From assembly GCA_034433305.1 (NCBI GenBank), contig DAOUAM010000072.1, positions 1-61,789 of the forward strand: a stretch of 61,789 nucleotides of DNA, in the 5' to 3' direction. Below are positions 8,454 to 16,886 of this stretch, piece by piece (within the stretch, counting starts at the first letter, position 1; every line of letters begins with the position of its first letter). The DNA comes from DAOUAM01 sp034433305 (GTDB lineage Bacteria; Chloroflexota; Dehalococcoidia; Lucifugimonadales; DAOUAM01). Below the pieces are notes generated by a model. The model was not told the DNA's origin. It worked only from the letters and a program-made list of their open reading frames with translations, and did not search any database. The position numbers and the translations under genes are program-made.

Positions 8454-9542
8454 ATGACATCCGCACGTCCCCAGGTAGGACTGGCGTCCAACCGCCATGT
8501 CCGTGAGCAATACATAGACCCGCAGGACCTCGCCCGGCTGGGGGCCATTGCTGACTTCCACTGGGCAGAGTTCAACGAGCCTTCAAGCTGGGATGAGCCT
8601 CCCCCGCCCGACCCTGGCGTGGAGGAGCGGCTAGTCGCCTTCGCCAGGGGACTGGATGCCCTGGTGGTCTGCCACGGCGCGCCTCGCGTCACCGGCCGGG
8701 TGCTGGACGCCTCGGCCAGGCCCCGCCTCGTGGGAGAACTGGAGGGCGACCGCTTCGCCAGGCGAATAGACGTGGAGGCGGCGGCTGCCAGGGGCGTCAG
8801 GGCCGTGGACACCACCCACGGTTCCTCCTACCCGGTGTCCGAGTGGGCGCTGGCGCTGATGCTCATTGGCCTGCGCAACGCGGGCGCCCACTTCCGGCGG
8901 CTCATCAGCCACCAGCCGGCGCCAGGCTTCGATGAGCGAGGGACGGACCCGGGCTACCAGCGGGGCGAGCTTACGGGAAAGCGCGTGGGGCTTATCGGCT
9001 GCGGCCACATCGGCCGGCGGCTGCTGGAGTACCTCAAGCCCTTCCAGGTAGAGGTGCTGGTACACGACCCTTACATTCCCCGGGAGGTCGCCGACATCTA
9101 CGACTTCACCCTGACGTCGCTGGAGAAGGTCATGTCCGGGCCGGACGTGGTGGTGTGCCTGGCACCGCTGACGCCCAGGACCCGTGGTATGCTGGGCGCG
9201 CGGGAACTGGCCCTGCTCAGGCCCGGCGCGGTCTTCGTCAACGTCTCCCGTGGCGCCATCGTCCACTCTGACGCGCTGATAGCCCGGCTGAGGCAGGGGG
9301 ACATCATCGCGGCCCTGGACGTGTTCGACCCGGAGCCGGTCCCCGTGGACTCGCCCATCCGCGACCTGGAGAACGTCTTTCTGACGCCCCACATCGCCGG
9401 CGTCACGCTGGCGTCGCGCAAGCGCTTCTTCAGCCTCATGGTGGACGAGCTGCAGCGCTTCTTCGCGGGCCACGAGACGCGCCACGACCTGACACCGCGC
9501 ACCATGGCCAACCGGCGAGGCGACGCTCCGCCTCTGCGCTAG
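8454..9542 (+). CDS. D-2-hydroxyacid dehydrogenase (phosphoglycerate dehydrogenase-like)
   Basis: 362 residues from ATG 8454, chosen because a perfect promoter sits at 8400-8428 and GGAG precedes it. The NAD-binding half has LTGKRVGLIGCGHIGRRLLEY followed by an acidic residue. Then come the family signatures: CLAPLTPRTRGMLGARELALL, VNVSRGAIV with the substrate-binding Arg, DVFDPEP with the catalytic Glu region, and TPHIAG with the active-site His. It should reduce or oxidise a D-2-hydroxyacid in the cytosol. The C-terminal ACT/regulatory domains of SerA are absent, so it is probably not a serine-pathway enzyme. Confidence 0.85.
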   Translation: MTSARPQVGLASNRHVREQYIDPQDLARLGAIADFHWAEFNEPSSWDEPPPPDPGVEERLVAFARGLDALVVCHGAPRVTGRVLDASARPRLVGELEGDRFARRIDVEAAAARGVRAVDTTHGSSYPVSEWALALMLIGLRNAGAHFRRLISHQPAPGFDERGTDPGYQRGELTGKRVGLIGCGHIGRRLLEYLKPFQVEVLVHDPYIPREVADIYDFTLTSLEKVMSGPDVVVCLAPLTPRTRGMLGARELALLRPGAVFVNVSRGAIVHSDALIARLRQGDIIAALDVFDPEPVPVDSPIRDLENVFLTPHIAGVTLASRKRFFSLMVDELQRFFAGHETRHDLTPRTMANRRGDAPPLR

Positions 9543-9569
9543 GGCGCTGCCCTGGCGCGGCAGTGCCTT

Positions 9570-9599
9570 TAGACAAACCAGGAGACTTCTTGCTACAAT
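9570..9599 (+). promoter_or_regulatory. Promoter of tRNA-Leu
   Basis: TAGACA (9570-9575), an 18-nt spacer, TACAAT (9594-9599). It leaves about a 60-nt 5' leader before the mature tRNA. Confidence 0.55.
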
Positions 9600-9664
9600 T
9601 TCACCGGGCGGCCGGCTGCGCGAGGCCACACCAGCCCTCAGGGGCCAGTCCCTCTGGCCCGCTC

Positions 9665-9747
9665 GCCCAGGTGGCGGAATGGTAGACGCGGCGGACTTAA
9701 AATCCGCTACCCGCAAGGGTGTGGGGGTTCGAGTCCCTTCCTGGGCA
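9665..9747 (+). tRNA. tRNA-Leu (anticodon TAA)
   Basis: A class II tRNA. The acceptor GCCCAGG pairs with CCTGGGC, with discriminator A. The D-arm contains GGTAGAC. The anticodon stem GCGGA/TCCGC encloses CTTAAAA (anticodon TAA). The long variable arm is ACCCGCAAGGGT, and the T-loop is TTCGAGT. CCA is not encoded, unlike tRNA-Arg in the same window. Confidence 0.95.
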
Positions 9748-9778
9748 TATGGCATTTCAGCCGAGGGGTTTATCCGCC

Positions 9779-10918
9779 CTATATACCCCTTTCGCCTCGG
9801 CGCAGCGGCATATAAGGATGGGCGTTGGCGACTTCCTCGTTGAACTCCAGGCCCAGGCCCGGCTTCCTGGAAAGCTCCACGTAGCCGTTCTTCTGGCGCG
9901 GCAGGCCGTCAAAGACCTGGAAATAGTGCGGCTCGTAGAACTCGGCGTGGTACTCCTGGATGAGGAAGTTGGGCATGGAGAGGTCCAGGTGGAACTCGGC
10001 CATGGTGCCCACTGCGGCGTTGGTGTTGTGCGGCGCCATCATGACGTGCTGCGGCTCGGCGATGGCCGCGATCTTCTTCAGCTCGGTGATGCCGCCAGCG
10101 TTGCAGATGTCCGGCTGGAGGATGTCCACGGCCTCGGCCTTGACCAGCTCGTAGAAGGGGAACTTCAGGTACAGGCGCTCGCCGGTGGCTATGGGGATGT
10201 TCACCCGCTGGCGCACCTGGGCCATCTCCGAGACGTTCTCCTGGGACACCGGCTCCTCGAACCAGAAGGGCCGGTACTTCTCCAGCCGCTGGCCCAGGTG
10301 GATGGCGGTGAAGACGTTGAACTTGGCGTGGACCTCGACCAGGATGTCCACGTTGGGGCCTACGGCCTCGCGCACGGCGGCTACGCGGTCCTCGGCTAGC
10401 TGCGCCTCCTCGGGCGAGATGGTGTAGTAGTTGTGCTGGCCGAAGGGGTCGAACTTCATGGCCGTGTAGCCCATCTCCACGACCTTCTTGGCCTCCTGGG
10501 CGTTCTGCTCCGGCGTGCCCGGGTTGGTGTACCAGCCATTGGCATAGACCCGGATGCGTGGCCGCACCGGGCCGCCCAGCAGCTCGTACACGGGCCGGCC
10601 CAGGGCCTTGCCTTTGAGGTCCCACAGGGCTATGTCAACGCCCGACAGCGCCGTGCTGAACAGCCGCCCGCCGCGGCCGCTGTTGTCCTGGTGCAGGCGC
10701 ATCCAGTGCAGCTCGTGGTGCATGGGGTCCTTGCCCTTCAGGTAGGTCTCGGTCCACTCCTCCAGGAGCTGGACGACCATAGGCTCGTAGCCCAGCATGG
10801 AGGCCTCGCCCAGTCCCTCGATGCCCTCGTCGGTCAGCAGCCGCAGGATGAGCCAGTTGCGCTTGGCGTTCCTGTGCTGGGACGAGAAGATGTGTGTCTT
10901 GATGCCGGTGATCTTCAA
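9779..10918 (-). CDS. Enolase-superfamily sugar acid dehydratase (mandelate racemase/galactonate dehydratase-like)
   Basis: 379 residues. The capping domain is N-terminal. The barrel carries the expected catalytic elements: K155-x-D157 (MKFDPFG), metal ligands in VEVH (E195, with H197), FEEP (E221/E222) and TGER (E247), the QPDICNAGG strand, and the general-base His in APHNT (H297). Members use Mg2+ to remove a proton next to a carboxylate and dehydrate aldonic acids. This fits a galactonate/gluconate-type dehydratase better than muconate cycloisomerase. ATG 10918; the upstream intergenic region is shared with hemL, which is divergent. Confidence 0.85.
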   Translation of the reverse strand: MKITGIKTHIFSSQHRNAKRNWLILRLLTDEGIEGLGEASMLGYEPMVVQLLEEWTETYLKGKDPMHHELHWMRLHQDNSGRGGRLFSTALSGVDIALWDLKGKALGRPVYELLGGPVRPRIRVYANGWYTNPGTPEQNAQEAKKVVEMGYTAMKFDPFGQHNYYTISPEEAQLAEDRVAAVREAVGPNVDILVEVHAKFNVFTAIHLGQRLEKYRPFWFEEPVSQENVSEMAQVRQRVNIPIATGERLYLKFPFYELVKAEAVDILQPDICNAGGITELKKIAAIAEPQHVMMAPHNTNAAVGTMAEFHLDLSMPNFLIQEYHAEFYEPHYFQVFDGLPRQKNGYVELSRKPGLGLEFNEEVANAHPYMPLRRGERGI

Positions 10919-11197
10919 TGGAGTGCCCCCTCGCTCGGCTGACGGGGGCGCGGCGTGCGGCCCCTGTCAGCCTTCGCCTGGAATTTCGCGTCAGAGTTTA
11001 CTATGGCACGGCCATGCCAGCAAGCGGCGCCCCGCCGGGGGCTGTCCCACCTTAGCAGGTGCGTCGCTGCTGTGTGGTGCCCACTGGCACCATGAGGCAG
11101 AGGCCACTTTTCATGCTCACCCCACCCAGCCCCGCCGCTTACAGGCCCTCCGCCAGGACACTGCTGGCTGCTGACGCCACCGGCGGCAGGTGCTATC

Positions 11198-12523
11198 ATG
11201 TTTGACGCCAGGTATGACTATCCCTCTGAGGTGACCTCTTTGGACCGCAAACGCTCCAGCGAGCTTTATGCCAGGGCCAGGCAGTACATCCCCGGCGGCG
11301 TCAACAGCCCGGCGCGGTCGTGGCGCGCCGTGGGCGGCGAGCCGCTGTTCATCGCCCGGGGCGCTGGCTCGAAGATTTGGGACGCCGACGGCAACCAGTA
11401 CATTGACTACGTCGCATCCTGGGGGCCGCTGGTACTGGGCCACGCCCATCCCCAGGTCATCGAGGCCATCAAGGCCACGGCCGAGCGGGGCACCAGCTTT
11501 GGCGCGCCCACGGAGCTGGAGAACGAGCTGGCCCAGATCGTAGTAGAGTCTTTCCCTTCCATAGAGCTGGTGCGCTTCGTCAACTCGGGCACCGAGGCCA
11601 CCATGAGCGCCCTGCGGCTGGCCCGGGCCTTCACCGGCAGGGACAGGACCATCAAGTTCGAGGGCGGCTACCACGGCCACGCCGACGCGCTGCTGGTGGC
11701 CGCAGGCTCCGGCGCCACGGCCCACGGCATCCCCGACAGCGCCGGCGTGCCAGCGTCCTTCGCCCGCGACACGCTGGTGGCCCAGTACAACGACCTGGAC
11801 TCGGTGGAGCGCTACTTCCGTGCCTACCCCGATGGCATCGCCTGCGTCATCGTGGAGCCTGTGGCCGGGAACATGGGCGTGGTGCCTCCCCTGCCTGGCT
11901 TCCTCCAGGGCCTGCGGGAGCTTACGGCCCGCCACGGCGCCCTGCTCATCTTCGACGAGGTCATCACGGGCTACCGGGTCACCTACGGCGGCGCGCAGCA
12001 CATCTACGGCGTCACGCCCGACATCACCTGCCTGGGCAAGATCATCGGCGGCGGCATGCCCGTGGGCGCCTACGGCGGCAGGCGCGACATCATGCAGAAG
12101 GTGGCGCCCCTGGGGCCTATGTACCAGGCCGGCACCCTCTCGGGCAACCCGGTCGCCATGGCCGCCGGCATCAAGACGCTGCAACTGCTGAAGCGCCCCG
12201 GCGTCTATGACGGTCTGGAGGCGAAGTCCGACAGGCTGGCCCAGGGCCTGCGGCAGGTCTTCGCCCGCCACGAGGTGCCGCTGCGCATCAACCGCGTCGG
12301 CTCCATGATGACGCTGTTCTTCAACGCCGGCGAGGTCACCGGCTGGCCCTCGGTGGCGGCCTCCGACCGCCAGGGCTTCGCCCGCTTCTTCCACCGCATG
12401 CTGGCGGAGGGCGTTTACCTGCCGCCGTCGCCCTTCGAGGCCATGTTCGTGTCCACGGCCCACAGCGACGCCGACATCCAGGCGACGGTGGAGGCGGCGG
12501 ACAGGGCGCTGAGCAGCGGCTAG
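11198..12523 (+). CDS. hemL: Glutamate-1-semialdehyde 2,1-aminomutase (or close aminotransferase)
   Basis: 441 residues, normal length. This PLP enzyme turns glutamate-1-semialdehyde into 5-aminolevulinate for tetrapyrrole synthesis. It shows the N-terminal IPGGVNSPAR, FVNSGTEA (phosphate-binding), YHGHAD, FDEVITGYR with the PLP aspartate, and the Schiff-base lysine K281 in CLGKIIGGG, followed by GPMYQAGTLSGNP. No other haem gene lies nearby, and class-III paralogues acting on other substrates exist, so the role is likely but not certain. The start may instead be TTG 11240, which follows GAGGTGA closely; ATG 11198 has a weak site. Confidence 0.85.
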   Translation: MFDARYDYPSEVTSLDRKRSSELYARARQYIPGGVNSPARSWRAVGGEPLFIARGAGSKIWDADGNQYIDYVASWGPLVLGHAHPQVIEAIKATAERGTSFGAPTELENELAQIVVESFPSIELVRFVNSGTEATMSALRLARAFTGRDRTIKFEGGYHGHADALLVAAGSGATAHGIPDSAGVPASFARDTLVAQYNDLDSVERYFRAYPDGIACVIVEPVAGNMGVVPPLPGFLQGLRELTARHGALLIFDEVITGYRVTYGGAQHIYGVTPDITCLGKIIGGGMPVGAYGGRRDIMQKVAPLGPMYQAGTLSGNPVAMAAGIKTLQLLKRPGVYDGLEAKSDRLAQGLRQVFARHEVPLRINRVGSMMTLFFNAGEVTGWPSVAASDRQGFARFFHRMLAEGVYLPPSPFEAMFVSTAHSDADIQATVEAADRALSSG

Positions 12524-12562
12524 GCGCCCCCTCCCCTTCGACAGGCTGCCCTTTCCCCCGCC

Positions 12563-13435
12563 CTACGCCGTGGCGATGGGCTGGCGCTCGGTGAGCAGCC
12601 GGTGGAGGGTGTCGCCCAGCACCCAGGCCCGGTCTTTCTCCGGCATGAAGACACAGTGAGTCCGCACGGCCTCGATGCACTGGCGATAGGTGCAGTGCGG
12701 CCGCGATACCGGGTAGTCTGACCCCCAGCACATGCGGTAGGGGCCGAAGTGCTCGTAGAGGACGCGCACCAGCCAGAGCATGTCCGAGTAAGGGTACTCC
12801 CAGCGCGTCTGGGAGGCGTAGTAGAAGCCCGAGACCTTCAGGCAGATGTTGGGCAGCCTGGCCGAGGCCAGCACCTCCTTGAGTCCTGTGCCCTCCGGCC
12901 CCTGGCTGGCGCGCACACCCGAGAGATGGTGGCAGAGGATGGGCATGGAGGGGAAGCGCTCGGCCAGCCTGCGTATGGCCGGCTGGTGGTGCGGCCCGCA
13001 GGCGATGGAGGCGATGAGCCGGGCTTCGGCGGCCACCTGGAAGAACTCCAGGCCCTCCCTGGAGTAGAGCCAGGAGCCATCGTCGTCGGGCAGCAGGTAG
13101 TGGTTGAAGCCCTTGATGCCCGGCCAGCGCTGGATGGCGCGCCGGAGCCTGTCGGCGGCGCCGGGCTTGTGGTACAGGTCGGGCCTGCCCTCGCCGCCGC
13201 TGTCTATGTCGGGGAAGAAGTGCAGCCGCGTGGGGTGCTTGCGGGACTCCTCCCAGATGTAGTCGTTATTGTCCGGGTTGCGGTGGATATTGGCGCAGAC
13301 GACCACGGCCTCATCCACGCCGTTCTGGTCCATCTCGAAGAGCAACTGCTCCACGCGGCCGCGGCTTTCGTCGTCGGGCACCGGCGGCTGATAGGGCCAG
13401 CGCCGCCAGGCATGGCAATGGCTGTCTATGATCAC
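12563..13435 (-). CDS. Metal-dependent amidohydrolase (ACMSD/amidohydrolase_2 family)
   Basis: 290 residues, TIM-barrel amidohydrolase. The metal pair H6-x-H8 (DSHCH) opens the protein. Later come ILCHHLSG with metal His residues, and WGSDYP with the catalytic Asp near the end, in the standard order. Related enzymes decarboxylate or hydrolyse small carboxylic acids and lactones. The gene starts 11 bases after the end of the SDR gene and shares its promoter at 14281-14309, so the two probably act in one catabolic route. Confidence 0.82.
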   Translation of the reverse strand: MIIDSHCHAWRRWPYQPPVPDDESRGRVEQLLFEMDQNGVDEAVVVCANIHRNPDNNDYIWEESRKHPTRLHFFPDIDSGGEGRPDLYHKPGAADRLRRAIQRWPGIKGFNHYLLPDDDGSWLYSREGLEFFQVAAEARLIASIACGPHHQPAIRRLAERFPSMPILCHHLSGVRASQGPEGTGLKEVLASARLPNICLKVSGFYYASQTRWEYPYSDMLWLVRVLYEHFGPYRMCWGSDYPVSRPHCTYRQCIEAVRTHCVFMPEKDRAWVLGDTLHRLLTERQPIATA

Positions 13436-13446
13436 GCTGGACCTCC

Positions 13447-14247
13447 TCAGTTCATGCGCGTGCCGCCGTTGACGTTGAGGGACTGGCCGGTGATGTTCAT
13501 GGCATCGTCGGAGGCGAAGAAGGCCACGGCCTTGCCGATGTCCTCGGGCGTCTGCTCCCGCTGGAGCGGGCAGCGCTGCCGGATGGACTCCTCGAAAATC
13601 TGCCGCGTGGTCATATGCCGCCTGGACGGGTCATTGCGGCGGGTGCGCTCGGCGATGCGCTCCCACATGGGCGTCCAGATGGTGCCGGGACAGACGCAGT
13701 TGACGTTGATGTTGTAGGGCGCCAGGTCCAGGGCGAAGGACTGGGTGAGGTGGATGACGGCGGCCTTGGATGCGCCGTAGGCCCCGCCGCCGGCCGAGCC
13801 TGCCCGGCCGGCGTGGGAGGCGATGTTGACGATCTTGCCGTAGCGCCGTTGCCTCATGTGCTCCGCCACGGCCTCGGACATGAGGACGGTGCCCTTGACG
13901 TTGACGTCGAAGGTGATGTCCCAGTCCTCCTCGCGGGACGTGGTGGTATCCTCGAAGCCCGGCGCGCCTATGACGCCGGCCGCGTTCACCAGGATGTCCA
14001 CCCTGCCGAAGTGGGCGATGGCGGCTTGCACCATCTGCTGGACTTCCGCCCTTTTCGTAACGTCCACCCGGAAGGCCCTGGCCCTGTGGCCAAACCTGGC
14101 CAGTTCCTCCTCGACCTTCCTGGCGCCATCCAGGTTGAGGTCGGCGACGGCCACATCGGCGCCGCGCTGGGCCAGCACCAGGCATATGCCCCTGCCCAGC
14201 CCGCTGGCGCCGCCCGTCACCAGGGCTACCCTGTCGCTGAGCTGCAT
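13447..14247 (-). CDS. Short-chain dehydrogenase/reductase
   Basis: 266 residues, classical SDR. The cofactor loop is TGGASGLGRG (11-20), D after beta-2 (VADLN) suggests NAD preference, and NAAG and the active-site YGASK are present. An insertion around residues 200-225 (RTRRNDPSRRHMTT) precedes the closing substrate lid. The C-terminal GQSLNVNGG is typical. First gene of a two-gene operon with the amidohydrolase. ATG 14247 follows GGGAGGG. Confidence 0.87.
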   Translation of the reverse strand: MQLSDRVALVTGGASGLGRGICLVLAQRGADVAVADLNLDGARKVEEELARFGHRARAFRVDVTKRAEVQQMVQAAIAHFGRVDILVNAAGVIGAPGFEDTTTSREEDWDITFDVNVKGTVLMSEAVAEHMRQRRYGKIVNIASHAGRAGSAGGGAYGASKAAVIHLTQSFALDLAPYNINVNCVCPGTIWTPMWERIAERTRRNDPSRRHMTTRQIFEESIRQRCPLQREQTPEDIGKAVAFFASDDAMNITGQSLNVNGGTRMN

Positions 14248-14280
14248 AGTGTCCCTCCCTGAGCGTTTGCTGGTGGCATA

Positions 14281-14309
14281 AATCTACAGCCTGAGGGCCG
14301 AGGCGTCAA
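14281..14309 (-). promoter_or_regulatory. Sigma70 promoter of the SDR-amidohydrolase operon
   Basis: The minus strand reads TTGACG (14309-14304), a 17-nt spacer, TAGATT (14286-14281). The start codon is 34 bases after the -10. Confidence 0.65.
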
Positions 14310-14434
14310 ACGGGGGGCTAATAGCTATCAGCCTTCAGCTCTTCGGCAAGCTCAGAGCAGGCTGGAGAGGGGGCTTGTGAGAGTGTGGCCTGGCGGCGCT
14401 AAAATGTAGGCCAGCGTAACAGGGAGAGGGTGCC

Positions 14435-15385
14435 ATGGCTGCCAGGATACCCACGGAGGCCGAGGTCATCGGCTACTTCCAGTCGCTGAGCAACTGGGGA
14501 CGCTGGGGCAAGGACGACCAGCTAGGGACGCTGAACCTGGTGACGCCCCGCAAGCGGCTGCAGGCGGCCTCGCTGGTGCACGAGGGCGTCACCGTTTCCT
14601 GCTCCACCACCATCGGCTACGAGCGCCAGCCGGACCTGCGGCGGCCGCCGGTGCGCTTCATGGTGGAGAGCGGCGAGGGCTACGCCACGGGCCAGAAGGT
14701 GACCAACCGCGCCAGCCAGGTGGCCATGGAGTTCATCGCTATGCACATCCACGGTGGCGCGGTGACCCATCTGGACAGCCCTGCCCACTTCTTCTGGGAG
14801 GGCCAGATGTACAACGGCAGGCCGGCGCACCTCATCTCCACCAGCCTGGGCGCCACGGCGGAGGCCGTGGAACTGGCCAGGGACGGCATCGTGACCAGGG
14901 GTGTGCTGGTGGACGTGCCGCTGGTGCGCGGCGTGAAGTGGGTGGAGCGCGGCGAGGGCGTCATGCCCGAGGACATCCTGGCCGCCGAGGAGCGCTGCGG
15001 CTTCCGCGTCGAGGAGGGCGACGCCCTGCTGGTGCGGACAGGCCAGCTCTATCAGCGCAACACCGAAGGCCCGTGGGAGCTGGACAGGCTGGGCGGGACG
15101 GCCTGCCAGGCGGCGTGCTTGCCTCTGTTCCACCAGCGCGGCATCGCCCTGCTGGGCAGCGACACCACCAACGACGTTATCCCCAGCGGCTACCCGCGCC
15201 TGCCCAACCCCATCCACCAGGTGGGACTGGTGGCCCTGGGCCTGTGGGTACTGGACAGGGCTGACCTGGAGGCGCTGGCCCAGGCGTGCCGCCAGCGCAA
15301 CCGCTGGGAGTTCATGCTATGCATCGGCCCGCTGCGGCTGTCCAGCGCCACCGGCTCTCCGGTGAACCCGCTGGCCGTCTTCTGA
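14435..15385 (+). CDS. Cyclase-family metal hydrolase (kynurenine formamidase-like)
   Basis: 316 residues. The family signature HxGxHxDxPxH appears as HIHGGAVTHLDSPAHFF (around 105-121), which supplies the metal-binding His/Asp set. Further motifs are GVLVDVP and LLVRTG, the latter in the central sheet. The family hydrolyses N-formylkynurenine or other cyclic/acyl amides. This longer version (about 100 residues more than KynB) is common in degradative clusters. ATG 14435 follows GGGAGAGGG. Confidence 0.82.
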   Translation: MAARIPTEAEVIGYFQSLSNWGRWGKDDQLGTLNLVTPRKRLQAASLVHEGVTVSCSTTIGYERQPDLRRPPVRFMVESGEGYATGQKVTNRASQVAMEFIAMHIHGGAVTHLDSPAHFFWEGQMYNGRPAHLISTSLGATAEAVELARDGIVTRGVLVDVPLVRGVKWVERGEGVMPEDILAAEERCGFRVEEGDALLVRTGQLYQRNTEGPWELDRLGGTACQAACLPLFHQRGIALLGSDTTNDVIPSGYPRLPNPIHQVGLVALGLWVLDRADLEALAQACRQRNRWEFMLCIGPLRLSSATGSPVNPLAVF

Positions 15386-15414
15386 GTGGCCGCTTCACGG
15401 GCCGGCGGAGGGCG

Positions 15415-16641
15415 CTAAGCTCTCAGCAGCCGCACCAGTTCCAGCAGGGCGTGGGTCGTCGCTCGGCTGCGGATGCGCAGGCGGTGCGTGGGGTAGCTGC
15501 CTCTGATGGAGCTGGCCCTGCCGTTGACGGCGAAGCCGATGTAGGATGTGCCCAGGGGCGGACCGGACGGGACTGAAGCGGTCACCACGCCCGTTATGCC
15601 GATGCCCACGCTGGCATTCAGGCGCTGGCAGGCGGCCCGCGCCATGGCCTCGGCCACCTGGGGGCTGACAGGCCCGTAGTCCTCGAGGAGCCGAGGCTCC
15701 ACGCCGCTGGCCGGCAGCAGGTCGTCGCCGGTGACCACGATGCTGCCACGGAAGAAGCGCCCGCTGTCGGGCAACTCAGAGAGGTTACTGGCCAGCAGGC
15801 CGCCGGTGAAGCACTCCATGACGCCCAGGGTCAGCCCCTTCTCGCTGAGCAGCCGGGCAGCCAGCGACTCGGGGGTGTCCTCGTCCTCGCCCCAGATGGC
15901 GCTGCCCAGGGCCTTGCGTATCTCCGCCTCCATGGGGGCGATGAGCGCCCTGGCCTCGGCCTCGGTACTGGCGGTGGCGATGGCCCGCAGGTGTATGCCG
16001 TCGGGCTTGGAGTAGATGCCCAGGTAGGGGTTTACGCTCTTGAACAGCGGCGCGATCATCTCATTGACGCCGCCCTCGGTGATGCCGAAGGTCTTGATGG
16101 TGCGCGTCACGATGGCGACGCCCGGATTGCGGGCCTTCAGCCGGGGCGCGACCTCGTAAGTCCACATGCGCTCCAGCTCCCGTGGTGGGCCGGGCATGGC
16201 GACTATGACGTGGCCGTCCTTCTCGGCCCACCAGCCGGGCGCCGTGCCCAGGGGGTTGGCGATGGCCTGGGCCGAGGGGATGAGGGTCGCCTGCTTGATG
16301 TTGGTGGCCGGCATGGCGATGCCCCTGGAGGAGAAGAGGCCCTTCAGGTGCTCCAGCAGGTCGGGCTGGACGCTCATCTCCTCGCCGAAGACGCGGGCGA
16401 TGGTCTCCCGCGTCAGGTCGTCGGAGGTGGGGCCGAGGCCGCCGGAGGTCAGCGTCACGTCGGAGCGGCGCCACGCCCTGTCCAGCACCTCGAACATCCT
16501 CTCGGGGTCGTCGTCCACCTTGGTCACCCAGCGCAGCTTTATGCCCAGCTTGGGGAGCTGGGAGGCCAGGTAGGCCGAGTTGGTATCCACTATCTCCCCC
16601 ATGAGTAGCTCGGTGCCGATGGACACGATTTCAGCAAGCAT
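15415..16641 (-). CDS. cinA: CinA-like protein with a degenerate C-terminal amidase domain
   Basis: 408 residues from ATG 16641, preceded by GGAG. The N-terminal half is the intact MoaB/Mog-like COG1058 domain: IVSIGTELLMGEIVDTNS, TSGGLGPTSDD and MPGPPRE, used in ADP-ribose/NMN pyrophosphatase activity. The C-terminal half is the PncC NMN-deamidase fold but lacks its usual residues. The E-S-x-T-G-G nucleophile motif reads E-C-F-T-G-G, the Asn/Lys segment is VTGDDLL, and the GIAGPxGG loop is replaced by GVVTASVPSG. The deamidase activity may therefore be lost or use Cys instead of Ser. Confidence 0.85.
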   Translation of the reverse strand: MLAEIVSIGTELLMGEIVDTNSAYLASQLPKLGIKLRWVTKVDDDPERMFEVLDRAWRRSDVTLTSGGLGPTSDDLTRETIARVFGEEMSVQPDLLEHLKGLFSSRGIAMPATNIKQATLIPSAQAIANPLGTAPGWWAEKDGHVIVAMPGPPRELERMWTYEVAPRLKARNPGVAIVTRTIKTFGITEGGVNEMIAPLFKSVNPYLGIYSKPDGIHLRAIATASTEAEARALIAPMEAEIRKALGSAIWGEDEDTPESLAARLLSEKGLTLGVMECFTGGLLASNLSELPDSGRFFRGSIVVTGDDLLPASGVEPRLLEDYGPVSPQVAEAMARAACQRLNASVGIGITGVVTASVPSGPPLGTSYIGFAVNGRASSIRGSYPTHRLRIRSRATTHALLELVRLLRA

Positions 16642-16833
16642 CCCTGCGCTCCATAAGCCTGTGAGGCCGGCTGAGCGAAGTATATCCCCCACCTTGCGCC
16701 CCGCGCAACGGGCGGACTTCGTCCGAGCCTGTGCTATCAGGCCGGGCCGGCCTCTGCCTGACACCGCCACCCTGTTGAAACGACGCCAGGAAGAGGGACG
16801 ACCAGAGGGACAGCGCCAAGGCGCACAAAATGA

Positions 16834-16861
16834 AGAGGCGTGGACATGCGGCCACGCCTCT
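16834..16861 (-). terminator. Rho-independent terminator after the mfnB operon
   Basis: A perfect 10-bp stem (16852-16861 with 16834-16843) and an 8-nt loop, followed on the minus strand by TTCATTTTGTG. It lies 26 bases beyond the mfnB stop codon. Confidence 0.65.
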
Positions 16862-16886
16862 CCGGGGATGACGACGCTATGCCGGG

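Noticed and set aside
12749..13717. Long plus-strand ORF (322 codons) opposite the amidohydrolase and SDR
   Set aside because: It is antisense to two clear enzyme genes, has no family features, and its translation is typical of high-GC shadow frames.
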